Source: Pseudomonadota bacterium
GTDB taxonomy: Bacteria > Pseudomonadota > Gammaproteobacteria > Xanthomonadales > Xanthomonadaceae
Assembly: GCA_023394655.1 (NCBI GenBank)
Contig: JAEXAG010000105.1
Coordinates: forward strand, 1-17,980
Length of the DNA: 17,980 nucleotides
Reading direction: 5' to 3'
The notes under the pieces are model-generated. The model saw nothing but the letters and a program-made list of their open reading frames with translations, had not been told where the DNA came from and did no database searches. Of the stretch, positions 1-6,379 are shown in pieces. Both the position numbers and the translations under genes were made by a program. Positions within the stretch are counted from its first letter, which is position 1; each line of letters begins with the position of its first letter.

Positions 1-844
1 GTTCTACATCCCCAGCACCATCGTCAACATGATCTCCGGCCAGCTTTCGATCATGACCGGCGCGAAGGGCCCGAACATCGCCGCGGTCACCGCCTGCACC
101 ACGGCCACCCACAACATCGGCCTGGCCTACCGGATGATCCAGCACGGCGACGCCGACGCCATGATCTGCGGCGGCGCCGAATACGCGACCACCCCGACCG
201 CTGTCGGGGGCTTCTGCGCGATGAAGGCGCTCTCCACCCGCAACGAAGAACCCGAGCGCGCCTCGCGCCCCTGGGACGTGGATCGCGACGGTTTCGTGAT
301 GGGCGACGGTGCCGGCGTGCTGGTGCTGGAAGCATACGAACGCGCCAAGGCTCGCGGCGCACGCATCTACGCCGAGATCGCCGGTTTCGGCATGAGCGGC
401 GATGCCTGGCACATGACCGCGCCGAGCGAAAGCGGCGAGGGCGCGGCACGCTGCATGATCAACGCACTGCGCGATGCCGGGATCGATGCCTCGGAGGTCG
501 GCTACATCAATGCCCACGGCACGTCGACGCCAGCCGGCGATCTGGCCGAGACCATGGCGGTCAAGTCGGTGCTGGGCGATGCGGCGCGCAAGGTGATGGT
601 GAGCTCCACCAAGTCGATGACCGGGCACCTGCTCGGCGCGGCTGGCGGCGTCGAAGCGGTGTACTCGGCGATGGCGCTGTTCGATGGCGTGATCCCGCCG
701 ACCATCAACCTCGACAACCCCTCGGAAGGTTGCGATCTGGATTACGTGCCGCACGAGGCCCGCCAGGCGCAGGTGGAGGTGGCGATGTCCAATTCCTTCG
801 GTTTCGGCGGCACCAACGGCACGCTGGTCTTCAAGCGCGTCTGA
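1..844 (+). CDS. fabF: 3-oxoacyl-ACP synthase II (KAS II), 5'-truncated by the window edge
   Basis: This is the C-terminal two thirds of the condensing enzyme that elongates acyl-ACP with malonyl-ACP in cytosolic fatty-acid synthesis. The reading frame is open from base 2, with the fragment starting FYIPSTIVNM and ending in TGA at 842-844. The thiolase-fold catalytic residues are visible: the nucleophilic Cys in TACTTATHN (codon 95-97), the first His in NAHGTSTPAGD (codon 515-517), and the Lys and second His in STKSMTGH (His codon 626-628). The glycine-rich tail motif SNSFGFGGTN is present near the end. Compared with the usual length of about 410 residues, roughly 130 N-terminal residues lie outside the window. 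The downstream order of pabC, mltG, tmk and holB is the same as behind fabF in E. coli and Pseudomonas, which supports fabF over fabB. No odd residue was seen. Confidence 0.96.
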   Translation, partial: FYIPSTIVNMISGQLSIMTGAKGPNIAAVTACTTATHNIGLAYRMIQHGDADAMICGGAEYATTPTAVGGFCAMKALSTRNEEPERASRPWDVDRDGFVMGDGAGVLVLEAYERAKARGARIYAEIAGFGMSGDAWHMTAPSESGEGAARCMINALRDAGIDASEVGYINAHGTSTPAGDLAETMAVKSVLGDAARKVMVSSTKSMTGHLLGAAGGVEAVYSAMALFDGVIPPTINLDNPSEGCDLDYVPHEARQAQVEVAMSNSFGFGGTNGTLVFKRV

Positions 845-861
845 TCGGGCCGCTCGTCCCG

Positions 862-889
862 CCGGGCACTGCCGCAACGGCATGCCCGG
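862..889 (+). terminator. Bulged hairpin behind fabF, terminator-like
   Basis: Two nested arms pair: a 7-bp outer stem (CCGGGCA at 862-868 with TGCCCGG at 883-889) and a 5-bp inner stem (TGCCG at 870-874 with CGGCA at 878-882). They are separated by one bulged C at 869 and closed by a CAA loop. It begins 17 nt after the fabF stop codon. No U-tract follows, so if it stops transcription it is either not a classical intrinsic terminator or only attenuates into pabB. The alternative pabB ATG at 882 lies inside this stem. Confidence 0.5.
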
Positions 890-917
890 CGCCCGCCAAC
901 ATCGTCCGGGCCCTCAC

Positions 918-2291
918 GTGCACATCGAACCCTTGCCCGAAGGCATCGACCTGGCCGCCCTGCGGCGCATCGCACCGGATCGCTATCCGCTGCTGATGGC
1001 ATCCTCGGCAGCGGCACTCGATGCCTCGGCGCGCAAGCACGCCCGCTGGGACATGCTGCTCGCCACCGACGGAAGCGGCCTTTGCCAATCCGCCGATGGG
1101 TTGGTACGCGAACTGGGCGGCGGTGTCCGTGTTGGCGGATTCCTCGATGGCCTGCAGGCCGAATGGCAGGCGAGGGCGGCCGCGTCCTCGCCGGATGCCG
1201 CGCGCTTCCCGTTTCGCGGCGGCTGGGCGCTGTTCCTCGGCTACGAGCTGGCGCGTGAGGTGGAGCCGATCCTCGAGCTTCCGCAGGCTGCGGGCGGTCT
1301 GCCGGTGGCCATCGCGTTGCGCTGTCCGGTCGCGCTGCTGCACGATCACGTCGAATCGCGGAGCTGGCTGGTCGCCGAGCCCGGTGCCGAAGAACTCCTT
1401 GCCGCGGTGCGCGCCGATCTCCTTGCGCTCGAGCGGATCGGGCCGTTGCCGGCATGGCGGCCACCGACGAGCGTGGGGGAGGACGAAGCGGGCGAATTCA
1501 CTGAATCCGTGGTGCGGATTCTCGAATACCTCGCGGCCGGCGACGTGTTCCAGGTGAACCTGTCGCGCGCCTGGCGTGCCCGCTTCGATGCGCCGCTGGA
1601 TCCGGCGCTCCTGCACCGGCAGTTGCTCGCGGCCAACCCCGCGCCGTTCGCGGGCGTGTTCGCGCACGAGGGATGGGCGGTGGTCAGCGCATCGCCGGAA
1701 CGCCTCGTTTCGGTGCGGGGCGACATCGCGGAAACCCGGCCGATCGCCGGCACCCGGCCGCGCCTGCCCGGCGATGCGGATGCCGAGCGCATTCGCGAGC
1801 TGGTCGGCCACCCGAAGGAGCGCGCCGAACACGTGATGCTGGTGGATTTGGAACGCAACGACCTGGGGCGTGTCTGCAGCGGCGGCAGCGTCGAAGTGGA
1901 TGAACTGATGGCGGTGGAAAGCTACGCCCACGTCCACCACATCGTCAGCAACGTGCGCGGACGGTTGCATGCCGGCACCACGCCGGTGGAGGTCATCCGC
2001 GCGGTGTTCCCCGGCGGCACCATCACCGGGGCGCCCAAGGTGCGCTGCATGCAGATCATCGCCGAGCTGGAAGGCATCGGGCGCGGCGCCTATACCGGTG
2101 CGATGGGCTGGCTGAACCGCGATGGCGATCTCGATCTCAACATCCTGATCCGCAGCGCGGAGGTGGAGGGCGATGTCCTGCGCTTCCGCACCGGTGCCGG
2201 CATCGTGATGGATTCCGAGCCGGACAAGGAGCTGGCGGAAACCCGGGCCAAGGCACGCGGGATGCTGCGCGCGCTGGGCGTGGAGGGCTGA
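918..2291 (+). CDS. pabB: Aminodeoxychorismate synthase component I
   Basis: PabB converts chorismate plus ammonia, delivered by the glutaminase PabA, to 4-amino-4-deoxychorismate for p-aminobenzoate and folate. PabA is not in this window. From GTG 918 the protein is 457 residues, close to the 453 of E. coli PabB, and shows the chorismate-binding fold: SASPERLVSV, PIAGTRPR, LVDLERNDLGRVC, FPGGTITGAPK and a C-terminal RTGAGIVMDSEPDKE block. The start was chosen at GTG 918 because its translation (VHIEPLPEGIDL) looks like a real N-terminus. The longer ATG 882 adds low-quality Pro/Arg-rich sequence and sits inside a hairpin; neither start has a strong ribosome binding site. Residue 277 is Ala (GCC at 1746-1748) in PIAGT, where E. 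coli PabB has the catalytic Lys of PIKGT; Ala there is typical of TrpE. The adjacent pabC, 3 nt downstream, favours PabB over anthranilate synthase. Confidence 0.9.
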   Translation: MHIEPLPEGIDLAALRRIAPDRYPLLMASSAAALDASARKHARWDMLLATDGSGLCQSADGLVRELGGGVRVGGFLDGLQAEWQARAAASSPDAARFPFRGGWALFLGYELAREVEPILELPQAAGGLPVAIALRCPVALLHDHVESRSWLVAEPGAEELLAAVRADLLALERIGPLPAWRPPTSVGEDEAGEFTESVVRILEYLAAGDVFQVNLSRAWRARFDAPLDPALLHRQLLAANPAPFAGVFAHEGWAVVSASPERLVSVRGDIAETRPIAGTRPRLPGDADAERIRELVGHPKERAEHVMLVDLERNDLGRVCSGGSVEVDELMAVESYAHVHHIVSNVRGRLHAGTTPVEVIRAVFPGGTITGAPKVRCMQIIAELEGIGRGAYTGAMGWLNRDGDLDLNILIRSAEVEGDVLRFRTGAGIVMDSEPDKELAETRAKARGMLRALGVEG

Positions 2292-2294
2292 GAC

Positions 2295-3113
2295 GTGGAA
2301 TGGCGTCTTTTCGGCGCGGCCGGGCGCCTGGATGCCGTGCCGCCGGATGATCGCGGGCTGGCCTATGGCGATTCGCTGTTCGAAACGATGCGGGCGCAGG
2401 CCGGAACGGTGCCCTGGTGGGATCGCCACTGGGCGCGCCTCGATGCAGGCGCGGCGCGGCTGGGCATCCGGCTGCCGGCGCAAGAACATGTCGTCGAAGA
2501 AATCGCGGACCTGCTGGCCGGGCGCGATGCCGTGCTCAAGCTGCAGGTCACCCGGGGCAGCGGTGGCCGCGGCTACGCGCCGGCAGCGGAGGCCGCGCCG
2601 ATGTGGATGCTTTCGGTGCATCCCTTGCCGGCAGTGCATCCGCTGCTGGACATCATGGCCTGCGAAACCCGCTGGGCGCGACAGCCGCTCCTGGCCGGCA
2701 TCAAGCACGGCAACCGGCTGGAGCAGGTGCTGGCGCGGGCGGAAGTCGCGGCGGCCGGCGTCGATGAAGGGCTGGTGCGCGATGTCGCCGGCCGGGTGAC
2801 ATCCGGCACCGCGACCAATCTGTTCATGCTGGCCTGCGGGCAGTGGCATACGCCGGAACTCGACCATGCCGGCGTGGCCGGCATCTGCCGGGGATGGCTG
2901 CTCGAGGAAACCGGCGCCGTGGTGCGGCGGATCCGGATCGACGAGGTGATCGCCGCCGATGCCGTGTTCCTGTGCAATTCGGTGCGCGGTATCCTGCCCG
3001 TCCGGCGCCTCGATTCGCATTCCTGGCCCGGCATCCACCCGGCGATCCGCGAACTCCAGCACCGGCTGGCCGATGCGCATCCCGGTTTCGCCCATCCAGC
3101 GGAGGCCCCGTGA
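2295..3113 (+). CDS. pabC: Aminodeoxychorismate lyase
   Basis: PabC is a PLP-dependent fold-type IV lyase that splits 4-amino-4-deoxychorismate into p-aminobenzoate and pyruvate, the step after PabB. The 272-residue product matches the family length. Visible motifs are DRGLAYGDSLFETM near residues 19-32, the PLP-binding Lys137 in AGIKHGNRLEQVLAR, and SGTATNLF, the usual family block for holding the cofactor phosphate. It starts with GTG at 2295, only 3 nt after the pabB TGA, and its own stop (TGA at 3111-3113) touches the mltG start region. Translation of pabB, pabC and mltG is therefore probably coupled. A branched-chain or D-amino-acid aminotransferase of the same fold is the main alternative. 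The KHGNRLEQ motif and the pabB neighbour make PabC much more likely. Confidence 0.94.
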   Translation: MEWRLFGAAGRLDAVPPDDRGLAYGDSLFETMRAQAGTVPWWDRHWARLDAGAARLGIRLPAQEHVVEEIADLLAGRDAVLKLQVTRGSGGRGYAPAAEAAPMWMLSVHPLPAVHPLLDIMACETRWARQPLLAGIKHGNRLEQVLARAEVAAAGVDEGLVRDVAGRVTSGTATNLFMLACGQWHTPELDHAGVAGICRGWLLEETGAVVRRIRIDEVIAADAVFLCNSVRGILPVRRLDSHSWPGIHPAIRELQHRLADAHPGFAHPAEAP

Positions 3114-3115
3114 GA

Positions 3116-4228
3116 ATGAGAGGCTGCAAGAGCGCCGTCATCACGTTTTTCCTGTTCATCGCCTGCATCGTGCTGGGGCTGGGCGTGCTCTGGCAGCGTG
3201 AGCGTGCCTTCGCCGACTCGCCCGTGCCGGGCCTGCCCGCGGACGCCAGCGTGGTGGTCGAGCGTGGCGATTCCTTCCGCAGCGTCCTGGGCAAGTTGCG
3301 GGCTGCCGGCGTCACCGTGGGGCACGATCTGGAATGGCAACTGCTCGGCCGCCTGACCGGCGCCGCCGGCAAGGTGCAAGTCGGCGAGTTCGCGCTGCCG
3401 CCGGGGATCACCCCGCGGCGCATCCTGCTCGACATGCGCGACGGCAAGGTGGTGAGCTATCGCTTCACGATCGTGGAAGGCTGGAACATCCGCGATCTGC
3501 GCCGTGCCCTGCGAGCCGCACCGAACCTGCGCCAGGAAACCGCCGAGCTGGACGACGCGGCGCTGATGAAGGCGATCGGGCGCGAAGGCGAGCACCCGGA
3601 AGGCCGCTTCCTGCCGGAAACCTACCAGTACAACCGCGGCGACAGCGACATCGACGTGCTCGGGCGGGCATATGCCGCGATGGAGAAGGCGCTGGCCGAA
3701 ACCTGGGAAGGCCGTGCCGCCGACCTGCCGTTCAAGAACCCGTACGAACTCCTGACGATGGCCTCGATCGTCGAGAAGGAAACCGGCATTGCCGACGAGC
3801 GCGCACGGATTGCCGGCGTGTTCGACCGCCGCCTGAAACTCGGCATGCGGCTGGAGACCGATCCGACCATCATCTACGGGCTCGGCGAGGCCTGGGACGG
3901 CAAGTTCACCTGGGCGCACTTGCGCACCGACGGGCCGTACAACACGCGGACCCGCGCCGGCCTGCCGCCGACCCCGATCGCCATGCCGGGGCGCGCCTCG
4001 CTCCACGCCAGCGCCCATCCCGCGCCGGGCGACGCGTTGTTCTTCGTCGCCATCGGCGATGGCAGCGGCCGCAGCCGATTCGCGGCCACCTATCCGGAAC
4101 ACCAGCGCAACGTCCAGGCGTATCTTGCCAACCGCCGCGCCGATGCCGCGCGCGCCAACGAGCCGATCCGCGGCACCGTGACCGTCGAGGACAACGGCGA
4201 CACGGACCCGGCAGCACCGGCACGATGA
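3116..4228 (+). CDS. mltG: Endolytic murein transglycosylase MltG (YceG family)
   Basis: MltG is an inner-membrane lytic transglycosylase that cuts nascent glycan strands and is thought to set their length. From ATG 3116 the protein has 370 residues: a short cytoplasmic start (MRGCK), one membrane segment at about residues 7-26, a LysM-like region, and the YceG catalytic domain. The catalytic Glu is Glu220 in ASIVEKETG (GAG at 3773-3775). It is followed by the family signature FDRRLKLGMRLETDPTIIYG and by the TRAGLPPTPIAMPG block. GGAGG at 3101-3105 lies 10 nt before ATG 3116. GTG 3110, which overlaps the pabC stop as GTGA, is an equally possible start adding two residues. The C-terminal tail of about 25 residues is charged and not recognisably conserved. 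The stop overlaps the tmk start as ATGA (4225-4228). Confidence 0.95.
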   Translation: MRGCKSAVITFFLFIACIVLGLGVLWQRERAFADSPVPGLPADASVVVERGDSFRSVLGKLRAAGVTVGHDLEWQLLGRLTGAAGKVQVGEFALPPGITPRRILLDMRDGKVVSYRFTIVEGWNIRDLRRALRAAPNLRQETAELDDAALMKAIGREGEHPEGRFLPETYQYNRGDSDIDVLGRAYAAMEKALAETWEGRAADLPFKNPYELLTMASIVEKETGIADERARIAGVFDRRLKLGMRLETDPTIIYGLGEAWDGKFTWAHLRTDGPYNTRTRAGLPPTPIAMPGRASLHASAHPAPGDALFFVAIGDGSGRSRFAATYPEHQRNVQAYLANRRADAARANEPIRGTVTVEDNGDTDPAAPAR

Positions 4229-4857
4229 AGGCATTGCAGCGGGAATCCCGCCTGGTCAGCATCGAAGGCGGCGAGGGCGCGGGGAAAAGCACGGCGATCA
4301 ATGCCTTGCGCGGCGCGCTGCTTGCCCATGGCGAGCAGGTGGTCTGCACGCGCGAACCGGGCGGCACGCCATTGGCCGAGCGGATCCGCGAGTTGCTGCT
4401 CGATCCCGCGCTCGAACCCGCCACCGCGCACGCCGAGCTGCTGCTGATGTTCGCCGCGCGGGCCCAGCACGTGCACGAAACGGTGTTGCCGGCCCTGCGC
4501 ACGGGAGCCTGGGTGCTCTGCGATCGCTTCACCGATTCCAGCCACGCCTACCAGGGGGCGGGGCGGGGCATCGATCCGGGTTTCATCGCCGCGCTGGAGC
4601 GCGAGGTGGTCGGCATCGAGCCGGGGCTGACTTTCCTGCTGGACATCGATGTGGCCGCCGGACGCGCGCGCATCCGGGGCCGCGGCGAGCCCGATCGCAT
4701 CGAGCGCGAGCGCGATGCCTTCTTCCAGCGCGTCCGCGAAGGCTTCCTTGCCCGTGCGCAGGCCGATCCCGCCCGGTTCCGGGTGGTGGACGCCTCGGCC
4801 GATGCCGAAAGCGTGGCGAACCGCGTCGTCGCCCTGCTCGAGGCCTATCGCGCATGA
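4225..4857 (+). CDS. tmk: Thymidylate kinase
   Basis: Tmk phosphorylates dTMP to dTDP using ATP, a required cytosolic step for dTTP. The protein is 210 residues, a normal length. It shows the P-loop GGEGAGKST (residues 15-23), the dTMP-binding EPGGTP (44-49), the DRF motif (100-102) leading into DSSHAYQGAGRG, and an Arg-rich lid RARIRGRGEPDR (147-158) of the type where the lid supplies the catalytic arginine. The start is fixed by the ATGA overlap with the mltG stop, and the end overlaps holB in the same way (ATG 4854, TGA 4855-4857). The two overlaps indicate that mltG, tmk and holB are translated from one message. The tmk-holB pairing is widely conserved. Nothing in the sequence suggests loss of activity. 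Confidence 0.96.
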   Translation: MKALQRESRLVSIEGGEGAGKSTAINALRGALLAHGEQVVCTREPGGTPLAERIRELLLDPALEPATAHAELLLMFAARAQHVHETVLPALRTGAWVLCDRFTDSSHAYQGAGRGIDPGFIAALEREVVGIEPGLTFLLDIDVAAGRARIRGRGEPDRIERERDAFFQRVREGFLARAQADPARFRVVDASADAESVANRVVALLEAYRA

Positions 4858-5855
4858 CGCCGCTGGCACCCTGGCAGCAGCGCATCCATGACCAGGCCGC
4901 GGAAGCGCTGGATGCCGGCCGCCTGCCGCATGCGCTTCTGTTCTCCGGCCCCGAGGGCATCGGCAAGCGCCGGGTGGCCGAGCGCCTGGCCCGGCGGCTG
5001 CTCTGCGAGGCACGCGTTCCGCCGGCGGATGCCTGCGGGGCATGCCGCAACTGCCGATTGTTCGACGCCCGGCACCAGATGCCTTCGATCGAAACCCGGC
5101 CCGATGGACGCCTGGCCCATCCCGATGGGCATTCCGGGCATCCGGACGTGCGCTTCGTCGGCTTCGAGTGGAGGGACAAGCCGGCTCCGCCGCGCATGCG
5201 GACCGACATCACCATCGACCAGATCCGCCTGATGAGCGAAAAGCTCTCGCTGACGCCGCAGTACGGCGATCATCTGATCGCGATACTGGACCCGGCCGAT
5301 GCGCTCACCCATCAGGCCGCCAACGCGCTGCTGAAGACGCTGGAGGAGCCGCAGCCGGGGCGGTTCATCTGGCTGGTCAGTGCACATCCGACACGCCTGC
5401 CGGCGACGATCCGCAGCCGCACGCAGGTGCTGGACTTCCGCCTGCCTTCGCACGGGGAAGCACTCGATTGGCTGGTGTCCATCGGTCATGCGCCGGATCT
5501 CGCGGAAGAGGCCCTGCGCGCGAGCCAGGGGCATCCGGGGCTTGCCGACCGCTGGCTGGCGGAGGGCGTGCTGGCATTGCGCCGCGAGGTGGCGGAGGCG
5601 CTGACCGGCCTGCGCCCGCAGTCGGCGACCGCCACGGCCCAGCAATGGGCGGGGGATGAACAGCTGGAACTGCGGCTGGCCTTCGCGGCCGACATCGCGC
5701 TGGATGCGGCCCGTGCAGCCGGACCCGGGCGGGCACGGGCGCTGGCGCACTGGTTCGACCAGGCGAACCGCACCCGTGCATTGCTGCGCAGCACGGTGCG
5801 GCTCGACCTCGCGGTTCTGGAACTGCTGCTGGCCTGGTGCGCGCTGCCGGCCTGA
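4854..5855 (+). CDS. holB: DNA polymerase III delta' subunit
   Basis: Delta' is the stator subunit of the clamp loader that places the beta sliding clamp on DNA. The 333-residue protein has an AAA+ fold: a P-loop-like GPEGIGKR (residues 32-39), a zinc-binding set Cys51, Cys61, Cys64 and Cys67 with the spacing seen in E. coli HolB, the hydrophobic walker-B-like strand LIAILDPAD, and ANALLKTLEEP. The sensor-1-like motif reads TIRSRTQ, with Thr where SRC is usual. Right after the zinc finger, residues about 71-95 form an insertion rich in His, Pro and Asp relative to my recollection of E. coli HolB. The DNA there has a perfect 7-bp inverted repeat (5115-5121 with 5124-5130). The start overlaps the tmk stop as ATGA. 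The C-terminal region is the more variable helical collar domain. Confidence 0.93.
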   Translation: MTPLAPWQQRIHDQAAEALDAGRLPHALLFSGPEGIGKRRVAERLARRLLCEARVPPADACGACRNCRLFDARHQMPSIETRPDGRLAHPDGHSGHPDVRFVGFEWRDKPAPPRMRTDITIDQIRLMSEKLSLTPQYGDHLIAILDPADALTHQAANALLKTLEEPQPGRFIWLVSAHPTRLPATIRSRTQVLDFRLPSHGEALDWLVSIGHAPDLAEEALRASQGHPGLADRWLAEGVLALRREVAEALTGLRPQSATATAQQWAGDEQLELRLAFAADIALDAARAAGPGRARALAHWFDQANRTRALLRSTVRLDLAVLELLLAWCALPA

Positions 5856-5866
5856 GGATGCCCCGA

Positions 5867-5895
5867 TTCGCGCGCGAAGCGTTATCCTGAGCGAC
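5867..5895 (+). promoter_or_regulatory. Possible promoter region before pilZ: palindrome and -10-like TATCCT
   Basis: Between holB and pilZ lies a perfect 12-bp palindrome, TTCGCGCGCGAA (5867-5878), followed by TATCCT (5883-5888), which keeps the T1, A2 and T6 of a -10 hexamer. The predicted transcript start is about 5894-5896, on or next to an ATG at 5896. No convincing -35 was seen. The palindrome would be centred about 22 bases upstream of that start, where a regulator could act, but GC palindromes arise easily in DNA of this composition. Confidence 0.3.
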
Positions 5896-5922
5896 ATGCA
5901 GACCCACCGGAAACCGGCATGA
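5896..5922 (+). CDS. Possible 8-codon leader ORF overlapping the pilZ start
   Basis: ATG at 5896 opens MQTHRKPA and stops with TGA at 5920-5922. The stop overlaps the pilZ start codon as ATGA (5919-5922), the same arrangement used between mltG, tmk and holB. The ATG lies 7 nt behind a -10-like hexamer, so a transcript starting there could be leaderless and read the peptide first. No ribosome binding site precedes it. This is an inference from geometry, and the ORF could be chance. Confidence 0.22.
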   Translation: MQTHRKPA

Positions 5923-6290
5923 GTGTATTCGCGGGCGGCGCACGCCAGAGCATCCTGAGCGCCACGTTTGCCAACGACGACGAGCTGTTCCAGGCCTACA
6001 TGCCTTTCATCAAGCGCGGTGGCCTGTTCGTCCGGCCGTCGGCGAACCAGACCTTCCAGCTGGAACTGGGGCGCTCGGTGTTCGTGACGGTGGTGCTGCC
6101 CGGCAGCACGGAGCGCCTGCCGGTTTCCGGCAAGGTCTCCTGGGTGACGCCGGAAGGGGCACAGGGCAACCGGCCGGCGGGCGTCGGCGTGCAGTTCGAC
6201 GATACCCGCGAAGGCGCGCTGCTGAAGGACCGGATCGAAACGCTGCTGGCCGGGCGCCTGGAAAGCGATCGCGCGACCTGGACGATGTGA
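5919..6290 (+). CDS. pilZ: PilZ-domain type IV pilus biogenesis protein
   Basis: This is a single-domain PilZ protein of 123 residues, the size of the founding PilZ of Pseudomonas and Xanthomonas. In Xanthomonas that protein acts in the cytoplasm with FimX and the pilus ATPase PilB to allow type IV pilus assembly and twitching. Recognisable parts are an N-terminal RQSILSATF stretch, YMPFIKRGGLFV, the strand LPVSGKVSWVTPEGAQGNRPAGVGVQF and a C-terminal helix ending KDRIETLLAG. The RxxxR and D/NxSxxG motifs of c-di-GMP-binding PilZ domains are missing, so it probably does not bind c-di-GMP itself. GGAA at 5909-5912 is a weak ribosome binding site. holB-pilZ adjacency is shared with Pseudomonas, but the tatD-type gene that follows there is absent here. 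Confidence 0.92.
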   Translation: MSVFAGGARQSILSATFANDDELFQAYMPFIKRGGLFVRPSANQTFQLELGRSVFVTVVLPGSTERLPVSGKVSWVTPEGAQGNRPAGVGVQFDDTREGALLKDRIETLLAGRLESDRATWTM

Positions 6291-6295
6291 CGTCC

Positions 6296-6314
6296 TGCCG
6301 GCAAGGCGCCGGCA
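6296..6314 (+). terminator. First hairpin after pilZ
   Basis: A 7-bp perfect stem (TGCCGGC at 6296-6302 with GCCGGCA at 6308-6314) with a 5-nt loop begins 6 nt behind the pilZ stop. There is no U-tract. It lies in tandem with the stronger hairpin at 6334-6369 in the gap between two convergent genes. Confidence 0.4.
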
Positions 6315-6333
6315 TCCGGATTCCGAAGCGCTG

Positions 6334-6369
6334 ATTCACCGGGCCGCGGTCGAACGGGGCCCGGTGAAT
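6334..6369. terminator. Strong 12-bp hairpin between convergent pilZ and the fad gene, possibly bidirectional
   Basis: ATTCACCGGGCC (6334-6345) is perfectly complementary to GGCCCGGTGAAT (6358-6369) around a 12-nt loop. It sits between the 3' ends of two convergent genes, 44 nt from the pilZ stop and 10 nt from the stop of the minus-strand gene, so it could act on both strands. Neither side has a T-run, so a classical intrinsic terminator is not certain; it may instead protect 3' ends. Confidence 0.55.
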
Positions 6370-6379
6370 GTCGTGCCGA

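Noticed and set aside
882..917. ATG 882 as the pabB start
   Set aside because: The extra residues are compositional noise, the codon lies in the stem of a hairpin, and GTG 918 gives the expected length.
831..3095. A 754-codon minus-strand frame opposite pabB and pabC
   Set aside because: It mirrors the codon pattern of the real genes and has no recognisable motif or start context.
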